From Cymbomonas tetramitiformis (taxonomy: Eukaryota; Chlorophyta; Pyramimonadophyceae; Pyramimonadales; Pyramimonadaceae), in NCBI GenBank assembly GCA_001247695.2, contig LGRX02034761.1, forward strand, positions 1 through 64,000: DNA of 64,000 nucleotides. Reading direction: 5' to 3'. The stretch's first letter is position 1. Each line of letters opens with the position of its first letter. The position numbers and the translations under genes were made by a program. This document shows positions 51,344 through 62,600 of this stretch, in pieces. The notes beneath the pieces are model-generated. The model had not been told where the DNA came from and ran no database searches. It saw nothing but the letters and a program-made list of their open reading frames with translations.

Positions 51344-51997
51344 TGTGCCCGTGGGCACTACGACAGATGCTCGGAGATATGTTTTTGATTGAACGTGCAA
51401 AGGTACACAATTCGGATTTTTATAATATACTGGATCAGGGCCAGATTGAGGTACAAACGATAATTCGGTTCCGAGTTCTGAAGGCTAAACACTTCTCAAG
51501 TGCTCCACTTATTCACTCGTCACTCAGGTTGCAGGGTCAACCACTCGACAGCCGATGTCACACTTCGGCTCAACGTTCAATTCCCGATCCGATCTCATTT
51601 CTAATTCCGATTCGTCATTCTCGATTCAGATGTTATGCCGACAGACTGACACGATGACTGCCCCACAGTACTGTCATACTACTGTACTGTCATACTGTCA
51701 TACTGTCATAATGTCATAACCTTGATATCTGATATTCGATTTCATTGTCTTTTCAACCCCGATGCGAATCTGACCATTCTTCGAGGGTCGGACTGAGTTC
51801 CACGATGACACCCCCCACAGTACTGTCATACTACTATAGTGTCATAGTGTCATAGTGTCATACCCCGGACATCTGGTATTCATTCTCATCGTGATTTCAA
51901 GCCCAATTTCACTGTCATCGTGCCAATCCCAGATTACCCCCGATGACACACATACGGACGCATAGGCATATCGGCTCACGCTGTGCCTCCGGGCACA
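51344..51997 (-). repeat. 5' LTR of the chromovirus (minus-strand sense)
   Basis: 654 bp, TG..CA, followed at once by the target duplication AATAT. It contains short CATACTGT(CATA) arrays. Confidence 0.95.
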
Positions 51998-52002
51998 AAT
52001 AT

Positions 52003-52567
52003 AGCGGCAGAATTTACACGCACGACAAATTTCCCCGCAACATATGATAACTAAAACAATATGATAGCCCACGGAATCGTCTCAACGAACCCGAACACAT
52101 TGGATGCATTGCGGAGACATGAACGAATGGGTGCGTTCATCAGCACATAGAGGTTAGTGGCAATTTCGCCATTTGCATCTAATCTACTACAAGTGGGGGG
52201 CAGTCGCCCTCTATAAGGAACGATTCGGAAGGACATACGGTTCAGACATATCCAGCAGCGGCATCCGATATGCAAAGCAATTACTGCCCAGACCAATATA
52301 TCCATCGAATTCAAATGATTACACAACCTGCCAATGCTAGAATCAATATAGCAGCAAGCAACATCGCTGCAATGGTTTTCAACCAAGTTACAATAGGTGT
52401 GATGGCATGCAGTCGTTCCCATGGCAAAGACGCAAATGCACCCAGCACATTTAAGCATTCCCAATTCGTAAACTTTGACTGTGGATGTCAAGTTGAGGCG
52501 ACCCCGTCCTTACAATGCGGAGAACATGACTATCCCATTCCCTGCCGTCGATGCCGGAAGCCTTTCC
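52003..52567. other. 3' flank of the S1 protein gene, no gene seen
   Basis: The sequence between the chromovirus insertion and the stop codon of the minus-strand S1 gene. It continues the pre-insertion DNA at 38015-38197. It likely holds the 3' UTR. Confidence 0.5.
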
Positions 52568-53654
52568 TCAGTCAGAATCAGAATCCGATGAATCACTCGC
52601 ATCTTCCTTTTTCCGAGACTTTTTCTCTTTTTTCTCCTTCTTGGCCTTCTTAGACTTCTTGCTTTTTTTGTCTTTCTTCTCCTTCTTCTCTTTCTTACTC
52701 TTCTTCTTATGCTTCTCTGCCTTTGCGAGGATGGCAAGTGCCTGTGCAATATCGGCCCTTGAGGCATTGTCCAACAACTCGGGAGGCGTTTTCTTGAGTG
52801 GCAAAGCATTCACACAAAGCAAGGTTCACCAAACGGCTGAAACGCTGCATGCGACAACGTGCTCCGCAGCACCCATGGGTGCATTACAATGTTTGCACCT
52901 CCACCATTGGATTTGGACCATGCACTGCAGAGATGACACGATGGGTGTGACATAACGCAGAGGAAATAATCAGATAGGTGTCACAACGAGATCCCATGGA
53001 AACGTACCTGCTCGACCGATGTGATCTGGGCCTTCGCTTCCGGCAGCGGCGGCGGCGGGGGAACCTGCATTACCTGCGAGCCTAATCGACTCAAATCCTC
53101 AACAAACTTGATCGATGGACAATGATCTAAGCTCTAATCAGTCACTGAATGGAGCGCAGGGTCACCCATGAGACATTCAGCCTTCCAATATCCGATCCAA
53201 TATCCGATTCTACCATGCCCAGGCAAATTACCTTTGGCTGGTTCTCTTCGGGATCCTCATCTAGGATGTCATAGTTGCCATCGCCCATTTGCTTCACATC
53301 TCCAGCATGATGACTCTGCGCACCATGCCCCACACCAATGGTACCGCTGCATGATATAATCGTACTCGGGTCAGTACTCGCTGTCATGTCCATCCACATT
53401 AGGTCAGCAGCAAAGCCCCTAGCTCCCGCCCCTGCAGAGCCCCTACCAAGTCCCGCCCCTGCAGAGCCCCTACCTCCCACCCCTGGCCACATCGAGTCAG
53501 CAGCAGAGCCGCTAGGTCTCGCCCCTGGTCGCACTGAGTCAGCTCTTACACTCACCCAGTTGATCACACCAGTCTTTGTGGTCTCTCCGGCGTCCTCCCC
53601 GAGCTTGCCTTGACCGCCGTCTCCGCGCGGCCGGCACTGCGTGTTGTTCGGATC
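52568..53654 (-). CDS. C-terminal exons: DPNN, acidic segment, lysine-rich tail
   Basis: 53654-53570 reads DPNNTQCRPRGDGGQG onward. About 53311-53232 ends GDGNYDILDEDPEENQPK before donor GTAATT; its acceptor is uncertain. 53106-53008 (33 codons) reads FVEDLSRLGSQVMQV, then a proline run, and EAKAQITSVEQ. 52792-52568 reads KTPPELLDNASRADIAQALA followed by about 35 mostly lysine/glutamate residues and SDSSDSDSD, then stop. The order matches the C-terminal half of ZCCHC17. Confidence 0.78.
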
Positions 53655-56600
53655 CTGGACACAGCGATGACCGCACCCATCCCGGCACGCTTCACCCGGC
53701 TCAATTCTGACAACACTCAACCCTATGACCACCCCCTGTGGCAACGGCTGCGCCCCCCGCCAGATTGGTGATGGCTCCCTCGCACAAGTGCAGCGCCCAG
53801 GTGGACGCCCCCTGTGCGCCAGTGGAAGCTCCTCTGTGTTGATACTATCTGAGCAAGGCAGGGCCTGTCACGTGCTCAGGGTGATGGACCACTCCTCCCC
53901 GGTCGGGGTGGTGATGGAAGCAGGGTGTACCATGTCCTCTCCCGTGTTCTGATCAACCACCTTCATCGAGCACCCAATCTTCAAGCGCCCATCGTCGGAA
54001 GTACTGATACAGCCTCCACCCCAGTACGGTGGTCAAGACCAGCGCATGACCCAGCTTAGAGTCAAGCTCGATACTCACCCCTGCTTCGATCATCGTGCGA
54101 GGATGTTGCCCATTTAACACCAGGCTCTCACATGATCGAGCGAAGATGATGCCAGCATGCAACCAGGCTCGCACGATCATGCCACGACAATGCGCCAGGC
54201 GTGGCGGGATGGGGGCCGGCAGCTCACTTGACTTCGACCACTTTCACATACACGCGCTCGCCTTGCGAAACGACCCCTGTCACAGAAGCCATCCCTTGCC
54301 CTCACTCGGCGAAAATGCATGCAGAGCCCCAGAGCAGAGCAAGGCTGTGCACCCATCCCGGTGGTGGCGGCAGAGCCCCAGAGCGAGGCCGTGCACCCAT
54401 CCCGGTGGTGGCGGCAGAGCGCCAGAGCAAGGCTGTGCACCCATCCCGGTGGTGGCGGCAGAGCCCCAGAGCAAGGCTGTGCACCCATCCCGGTGGTGGC
54501 GGCAGAGTCCTGTGAGCAAGGCTGTGCACCCATCCCGGTGGTGGCGGCAGAGCCCCGAGCGAGGCTGTGCACCCATCCCCGGGGTGGTGGCGGCAGCCCC
54601 AGAGAGCAAGGCTGTGCACCCATCCCGGTGGTGGCGGCAGAGCCCCAGAGCAAGGCTGTGCACCCGTCCCGGTGGTGCTGCAGAGCCCCCAGAGCGAGGC
54701 TGTGCACTCCATCCCGGTGGTGGCGACAGAGCCCAGAGCAGCTGTGCACCCATCCCGGTGGTGGCGGCAGAGCCCCAGAGCGAACCTCTCCGTGAGGCTG
54801 GGCAATCTGACCTACACCCTGGCGTGGGAGGACACCGGGGTGAGGCTTTATTTGCTCTCCGTGAGGCTAGGCACCTAATCTACACCCTGGTGGGAGGACA
54901 CCGGTGAGGCTTTATTTGCTCTCCGTGAGGCCGGGCAATCTGACTTACACCCTGGCGTGGAGGACACCGTGGACCCTCCATTCTCTGGACTCACCCTCTC
55001 CAACAACTATTCTGTGGTGGACGGAGTGTTGGACTCTGCGGACACTGTGCCTTCTGGTGATGGTGATCGATGTGCTGAGGTGGCCGGAGGGGTGGTGAAT
55101 CCTGGCCCTGCTACGCCCCGCTCCACTATGGGCAAGAGCGCTGCTCTGGATTGAGGTACCACCGAGCACATCTTTGACTCTATAGAGGTGTTCAACGAGG
55201 ATGATGATCCCGAGGCTTGTGAGACTTTCACGGTGCTGCAGATAGAGTCAGCTTGGACTATCAGGACACCTTGGACTACGAGTTTGTACTCGGGACCGCT
55301 GCGGTGCTGGAGGGGTGGATATCTTGACAACTTCCACAGCAATGCTGCTGTGTGTTAATGGAGAGCTGAAGGGGTACCATCCCCATATTACTGGAGCTGG
55401 AAGGGGGCACCATCCCCATATCACTGGAGCTGGAGGGGCACCATCCCCATATCACTGGAGCTGGAGGGGCACCATCCCTAGAACTGGGTGTAGCTGACTG
55501 AAGGGGCGCCATTCCCAAGAACTGGCGATGAGATAGCTAGACAGTCACCCTTTAGAAGGGGTGTTGGAATCTGCAGTGCCTGCTGAACAGTTTGGTGTAA
55601 AGCATGACTGTCTAGCCTTGTACAGCAGTCAGAATGCTCAAACCCTGAAGAAACCCTAAGAAACCCTTAGATCTAGATCTGTAGATCTGCTGAACTAATC
55701 GTAGCCGTTAGATCATTGATGACCATCGGCAAGTGCGTAAAGTTCAGCGGCCCATATTCTGAAAGTGGGCCGCTACTCCGGCGTGTCACTGCGGTCAGTA
55801 TGAACACGACAGTGACACGTAGAACTCAAGTTCGTGAGCATTCACTTAGTTCGCCCAATCAGTAATGATTGGGCGCTAGAGTTCGCGGCGTGTCAAGTTG
55901 TGAACTGTTACATCTTTTGTGAATGAAAGTTTAAGCTCGCTTTTGCGTAACTATCCACCGCTGAATTCCAACCAGCTGCTTCCTGCACCTCCTACTGTCT
56001 CCTCGTATGCGCATCCCTTGGTATCTGCCGGCTACGGCCAGCAAGACACGCGCAACGCCACACGACACGTGGTAGTGGTGCAGGCTGGGCGCTGCACATC
56101 GGAAACGTTGCGAGAGCGAGAGATGCTGGATACGGAGGGATACACACCGGCCATCGCAGCGATCTTGTCCTCGTCGGGGTCATCCCGATTGAACTCCAAG
56201 AAGTTCGCCACCTGCCGGGACACCGCGTGATATATCAAGAACGTGGCCACCCTCCTGCCGGCCATGTTCGAGCGCAAACATGAACCCCCTCACGCGGCCG
56301 CGTGCTTTGCAACCCTCGCGCCTGCCTGGCAGTAGATTCGCTTTCTTTCTACCTTCCCACCGCCCCGCTCGCTGCACTTTTGCCGCTTCTCCAGCCTCAC
56401 AGCTGGGCTGCCGGGGGCCTTCACTCTGGGGATGCTCCCAGCCTCACAGCTGGGCTGCCGGGGGCCTTCTCTCTGGGGATGCTCCCAGCCTCACAGCTGG
56501 GCTGCCGGGGGCCTTCACTCTGGGGATGCTCCCAGCCTCACAGCTGGGCTGCCGGGGGCCTTAACTCTGGGGATGCCCTGTAGTCAAGTTACTGTGCCGA

Positions 56601-59600
56601 AGGCCGCGTTTGGGTCCGTGCCGTATGCTTGCTTATGACTGGAAGGGGGAAGCAGAGGGCGGAGGGGGTCGTGCTCACCTGCATTCGGTGCACCATGCCC
56701 CATCGGCCGAAGCCCTCCATCTCGACGAAGATCCCGAAAGGTTTTATCTGCTGCACGGTGGCCCGCAGAACGGCGTTCAACTCGGGGGGCTCGTCACTAC
56801 GCGGCCCTCCGCGCGGCCCTCGAGCCGGCGCTCCACCCCCGCCTCCTGCGATCAGGCAGTAACAGGCACAGAAGGTCACCTAAAGAACAAATCTGGGATG
56901 AAGCCGAAGAGGCAGTGCCCGCCAGGAAGCTGCCACTCAGACAAGCCACATCCCATCACAGGCTTCCAACCAGTGGCCATCCCCCTTCGCCACGAGATGC
57001 CGACACCTCACATCACAGCGCACATTGCGGCAAATCATGACACACGCACACGAGTCCCCCAGCACGTGCAGTAACCATGCGGCACCAGACAAGGAAAAAA
57101 GGAAGCCCCAGACGAATCTGGGACGCCCACAGATGGACAGCTGGCAGCCTTTATGGGTGGTCCATGTCTCCGATGGGTGAGACGCGCTGTTGGAGCTGCT
57201 GTCGGTGGTGTGCAACCATCTTGCGGCGGGCCGGGCCCCGAGGAGGTGCGAGAGTGGCTAGCGCGCCACCTGCCGGGCCCCCGAGGAGGCGCGAGAGTGG
57301 TTAGCGCGCCACCTGCCGCCCCCCGAGGAGGCGCGAGAGTGGCTAGCGCGCCACCTGCCGGGCCCCCGAGTAGGCGCGAGAGTGGTTAGCGCGCCACCTG
57401 CCGCCCCCCGAGGAGGCGCGAGAGTGGCTAGCGCGCCACCTGCCGGGCCCCCGAGTAGGCGCGAGAGTGGTTAGCGCGCCACCTGCCGGGCCCCCGAGGA
57501 GGCGCGAGAGTGGTTAGCGCGCCACCTGCCGGGCCCCCGAGGAGGCGCGAGAGTGGCTAGCGCGCCACCTGCCGGGCCCCCGAGTAGGTGCGAGAGTGGT
57601 TAGCGCGCCACCTGCCGGGCCCCCGAGGAGGCGCGAGAGTGGTTAGCGCGCCACCTGCCGGGCCCCCGAGGAGGCGTGAGAGTGGTTAGTGCACGCGCGG
57701 GTGACGGCATCGCTGAAGGACGCCCTTGGCTAAAACGTCCGCCCCATCGCATGCAGGGAGCTTCTAGGGAAGCTCATGGCGAAGGTCATATGCAAGCAGC
57801 ATGCAAAAGCTTTCAGGGGCTGGTTTTGTGGGCGGCGGCAAGATGACGAGCACCGTGGGCTGCGGGCGGCGCAGAAGAGGTGGATGGCAATGGGGGCGAG
57901 GACGAGGACGAGGACGAGGAGGCGTTACTTGGCAGTTGCATGGGATGAAAGGAGAAGTGGATCCAGCTGATCTCTTTTGCGCTCGCGCGAGGGGTCACGC
58001 GATTATCCAATGGGCCTAGGGGCGATGCCAAGCCAGCCAGTGGTGGTTGGCGCAAGACTGGTGGAGGGTGTGTGAGGGGAGGCAGGGACCCCAGCCAAAT
58101 CGTCGGGGGGAGCTCGAGGGGAGGAGGCAGAACGGGCTTGGGGGGACGCGGTTGAGAGACAGACTATGCCAGGTTGACCGGGCAGGATGGTGGCGGCACG
58201 CAAGAGTCGAGGGGAACGCGACATGGGCAGTCCAAGCGGGTTTCCGGTGGGGCAGGCGAGGCAGGCAGGATGGCATCGCAGCTCCTGGAGAGTATGGAGG
58301 ATGTGTGGCAAGAGGCGGAGGATCTTCGGGTGGCGGAAGGTCAAGGAGTGGGTATCGCGGAGGCTCAGTCTGCAGAGGTATCTGTGGGCGCGGGTGAGCC
58401 CAGCCAAGCGGCCTCGTCTCATCACCCGAGCGTCCACTGTCCAGGATATCTTGGCGGAGGGGGGTGCCCTCTTATCGCCAGGCCCAGAGCGCGGGGACTG
58501 GACTCAGGAGCAGAGCAGGGCCCACCAGAGCAGGCGAGGGCTTTGGCCAAGGAGGGGGCGGCCGGTTTGCTCGGGACAAGCAGGCGTGTGGCTGGGCTTC
58601 TTGCAGAGGCTGTTGGCGGTGAGGGGGATGGTGGAGAGGGTGGCGGGGCTGAGCGAGGCGCGTTTGGAGGGGTGGGGTAGGGTGGTGGTGAGTTGATACA
58701 ATGCGAGCCCCCTCAGAGCCCGGGGGCCCATCCCGGCAATGACGACCACTTACAATAGGTTGCACGGCAACATACTCAATCTCATAAGCTTCCCTGGCCA
58801 CGTGGTGAGGTTGCTGGCTGTGAAGGAATCAACACACTTGTCGGGTAGGCGACGACCAGATAGCAAACTATGAGCCACCGGGAGAGCTCGGGACACACGG
58901 GCATATGTGGGGATGAGACCACAAGTAGGAACGGTGCAGAATGACAGTCGCAGTGCAAGTGTGGGGCGCATAGCTCAAGACCGCAGCTGACTCGCAGGAT
59001 GACAGTCGCAAGGGCGTCAGTCCCATTTAGTTGGTGGTGGGGGTAGGAGTTGGCAAGAGCAGATCGGTGGCGGGCGCGCAAGGTCAGAAGGAAGCGACTC
59101 AGTCTATCATTCTCAGCCCCTGGGACGCCACTTTGTGACACCGGACGTGTTGTGGGTGGGCAAGCTTTCCTGAGACCAGGCTTTGGGGCAGGTAGAGAGC
59201 AGGGGGGTGGTTCTGAGCGCAGGCTTGATGGTGGGGGGATGGCTTGGGCTGCTCGGGGGGTAGAGGTGGATCATCTTCAGAGGCACAGCTTCAATGCGTA
59301 GGCAGTGCAGTCGCAGAGGCGCTCAGGTGGCCCAGTGAGCCCTAGGGGGTCGCACTCTTCACTAGTGAGCTTCGGAAAATCCGGAAGGGTTTCCCGAAGT
59401 GTGTGCTGAATCCTTTGATCCCCGGTGTGGATACATAGTGCAGCTATCTTCTGTAGTGTTCTGATGCCTAAGAAATCGGTCCAAGGATAAGCTACGCGCA
59501 GTTCTTAGAGGTGCACATTATAAATTTAGACGGAGAGGTCTGTGATCCCTTAGACTGTAGATCTGATCGAAGGGCCTTGATCCATCAGATTCATCGGATC

Positions 59601-62600
59601 ATGCATCAGTCCAGCAGTGACCAGAGTGTTCACGGGCGATATGCACGGTCACAAGGCAAGGCAGCTTCCCACCATCAAGCATTGGCCACATAAAGAGATA
59701 CCATTGTAAAACAACGCATTTCGAGGGCCCACAAGGAGCGAGGCCAACCTGGTGTGGCTCAGGCTCGCCAGCCATGACACTTGAACAGAACACTCTTAGC
59801 TTCACTCACAACTCAAGCATCCGATCACAGCAACAAGGTTGCAGATGGTATTAGGGTACAGGCATGCCGATGCAGATACACCCGGCCGCCACAGTGCAGC
59901 TGCAGGCAGCACCACGGCGACTACAGATAGAGCCCTCATAGATTAATGGCGGCAACTGCACCTGCGCCAGGCGCCGAAGGCAGGCTCTGCTCGTTGTTGG
60001 GGTCCTGTGTCGCCCACAGCCCGCACCTGGAGCTTCAGAAAAGAGCAAGCTCACAGTGTCCAGTTCGAAGTCGGCGCGTCCACACAAAGCGAGCTCGCTG
60101 CGTCGAGTCGGCAGTCGGAGCTTCAGTATCACTTTGCATGCTCACAAGGTTCGTTCCGAAATCTGTGATTCAGGAGTGAGCGGGCTCACATTGTCCACTC
60201 GAAGTTGACGCACTCCGGACACTGTGACGGAGGGAGCTTCGAATGAAGAAGAGCTAGCACCGCGCCGCCCCAGTACTTTGCGTTGTTCGAGCAGCCCAGT
60301 GAGGGGGGAAATGGCGAAGGGCGATCGAGGTGAAGATGTGTTACCAGGTCAGTGCCATCCTCTTGATTCACCACCTTCATGGAGCATCCGATCCTCAGGC
60401 GATCCGCATTGTCCGTCCTGTGCATCCGACCCGCGTTTGGCTCCTTAGCACTAATGCTCCAAGTGTAGGCCCAGCGGCTAATAGTGCAAACTGCCACATT
60501 CTGGTGGAAGTAGCGGCAGTTCCTTGCGAGGCGCGGCGCCCGCCGTTCCAGGCAGCCACGGAGCGCCCGAGCGGCGGCGGGCACAGGGGGGAGGTGGCGG
60601 ACATACTCACCGCACTTCCACCACCTTGACCCAAACCTTCTTCCCCGAAGGTGCAGCCCACTCCATCGCTTTCACCTGGTGACACCACGAGGGGGAGGCG
60701 TGAAGGGGGGTTCAGGGGGGTGGGGTTTCTCCCACTGCACCACGAGGGGAGGAGTGAAGGGGGCTTCAGGGGGGTGGGGTTTGCGCTCCCACTGCACCAG
60801 CGGCCCTGGGGGGGGCTGCACAAGCCTTAGGAGGGGGGCTGCGTAGCGAGTGGGGTCTCGGATTCGCCTGCGAGAAAGGAGAGCAGGGGTACCTTGTCGT
60901 CGTCTGGGTCTTCGCGCGCGAAGCTCAACATGTCGTCCACCTGGCGCCCCGCGCACGCCCCCCGTCTCGTGAGCTCCACGCCCCACGGCCTCCGGCTCAG
61001 CAGGCACCCCTTCATGAACTGCTCCACTATCCTCCCACCCCCCATTGCACATTCCTCACCCCGGGCAACAAGGGCCCGGCTGTCCGGTCACGCAGTGTGC
61101 CGATCACCGGGGCCGCGAGCTGGCACCTCGAGTACGGTAGCCATCGCTGCCACTGACCTCCCGGGCCGGTTGTGAATTTACCACCAAGAACTCGGAGAGG
61201 CCGCACGCAGCACGGGGAAACGAGGGGACTAACTCAGCGTCCACACGGAGCAGAAGACTCGAGCTCCAGTCACGAGAGGAAAGAATCGGCCGCCAAAAGA
61301 GCAGAAAACTGCGACCTTTGTGAAACGCCTAAACCAGGAGGGAACTTAGGGGCTTTGATGATGCAGGCGGGCGTCGCCTGCGAGCGAGCGATAGCAAGGG
61401 GCTAAGGCTGTAGTTGTAAACAGGGAGGCGCTCGCTGCGCACAACAGCAGGCGGGGGGGAAGCCGTTGTGAAAACCAACAGGTATCAACGGCAGGGGCCT
61501 TCAGAAGTTGTAATTAGCAGGGAGGCCTTGGCCGCCATCAAGAGCGGGAAGCTTAAGGCATTGTCACAAGAACTGCTATCAACAGCAGGGGCCTTCAGAA
61601 GTTGTAATTAGCAGGGAGGCCTTGGCTGCCATCAAGAGCGGGAAGCTTAAGGCATTGTCACAAGAACTGCTATCAACAGCCCCACGAAGTGTCTCACACC
61701 TGGGTGTTGTGAACGAGCCCATCACGGCGGTACCCGTCGAGCTGCACGAAGATGCCGAAGGGCTGCACGCGGCGCACCACGGCTTGCAGAATCGAGCCCA
61801 CCTCTGGTGGTTCGTCCGACAACGGCTTCGGAGGCGGGGGAGGAGGACCACGCCCAGGGGGTGGTCGGCGATCGCCCTGCGCCTGATATCCTGTGGTGCA
61901 GGAGGCCCGAAACGGTCACAGCTGGAGACGAGGGAAGCGCGGAAGGCGCCAAAGCTTCCGCGCGTTCGCTCGTTGACGTGTTTGCGCGAATTGGTGGAGT
62001 GAGTGGAGCTTCAACGACTTGACTCGGTGGCATAGGTGCAGGACTGGGAGACCGGCCAGCGCTACTGCGTGGTACCATTGAAAGGGAAGACAAAGTCTGT
62101 ATCGAAATTCGAAGTAGACAATAGCGGGTAGCGCGTCGTGCGCTGCGGAAAGCGGGTGGTGCAAGGCAACTGAAACAGTACTGGAGTTGTTCAGAGTTGA
62201 CACACTTTGAGACAGAACGCTCCCCCAGTACTGTTCTGGAGAATAGCGCACACATGGGGGGGAGGCTTAGGTGCAACCGACAAGGCAGCAGACCCGACTG
62301 TGATTTTGCGCGCCGAATCTTGTTTCGTGTCTCAGCGTAGATTAGCTGCTGTCCGGGCCACCCAATAGTGGCCTTGGAGGATATCCTTTGTTCGCGGTGT
62401 TGCTTCTCAGCTTTGAACTGCGATTGCATAGTGATGACGTTGAGCAGGGGGATGTCAGAGTCTGGCACACTGATCAAGGTCAACTCGGGTAGAGAGGACA
62501 CCTGATCGCTCTCTCGGACGAAATTCTCGTTCACGGCTGCGACTCCCATCACGGCGACCTCTGCTTCGTTCATCGTAGTCCCGACGCCTGTCAGAACGGT

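Larger units (their letters stand above)
38198..51997 (-). mobile_element. Ty3/gypsy chromovirus carrying two DNA methyltransferase-like domains
   Basis: The LTRs at 38198-38892 and 51344-51997 begin TGTGCCCGTGGGCAC and end CCGGGCACA. AATAT at 38193-38197 and 51998-52002 is the target duplication. On the minus strand the order is 5' LTR, primer-binding site, two small leader ORFs, glutamine-rich Gag, zinc knuckle, aspartic protease, reverse transcriptase, RNase H, adenine-type methyltransferase, integrase, chromodomain, C5-type methyltransferase, polypurine tract, 3' LTR. RT before integrase marks Ty3/gypsy, and the chromodomain marks a chromovirus. The LTRs differ by only about four substitutions plus repeat-length changes, so insertion is recent. 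Yet the coding region is spread over several frames. Confidence 0.95.

Noticed and set aside
54095..54907. ORFs of 150-270 residues on both strands over the 44-bp repeat
   Set aside because: Repeat-driven frames inside an intron of the S1 gene; no conserved sequence.
57235..57695. Possible CRISPR-like array
   Set aside because: Units are directly tandem without unique spacers, and the window is eukaryotic.
58003..58696. Long G-rich ORFs in the large S1-gene intron
   Set aside because: Open on both strands with strong composition bias and no recognisable motif.
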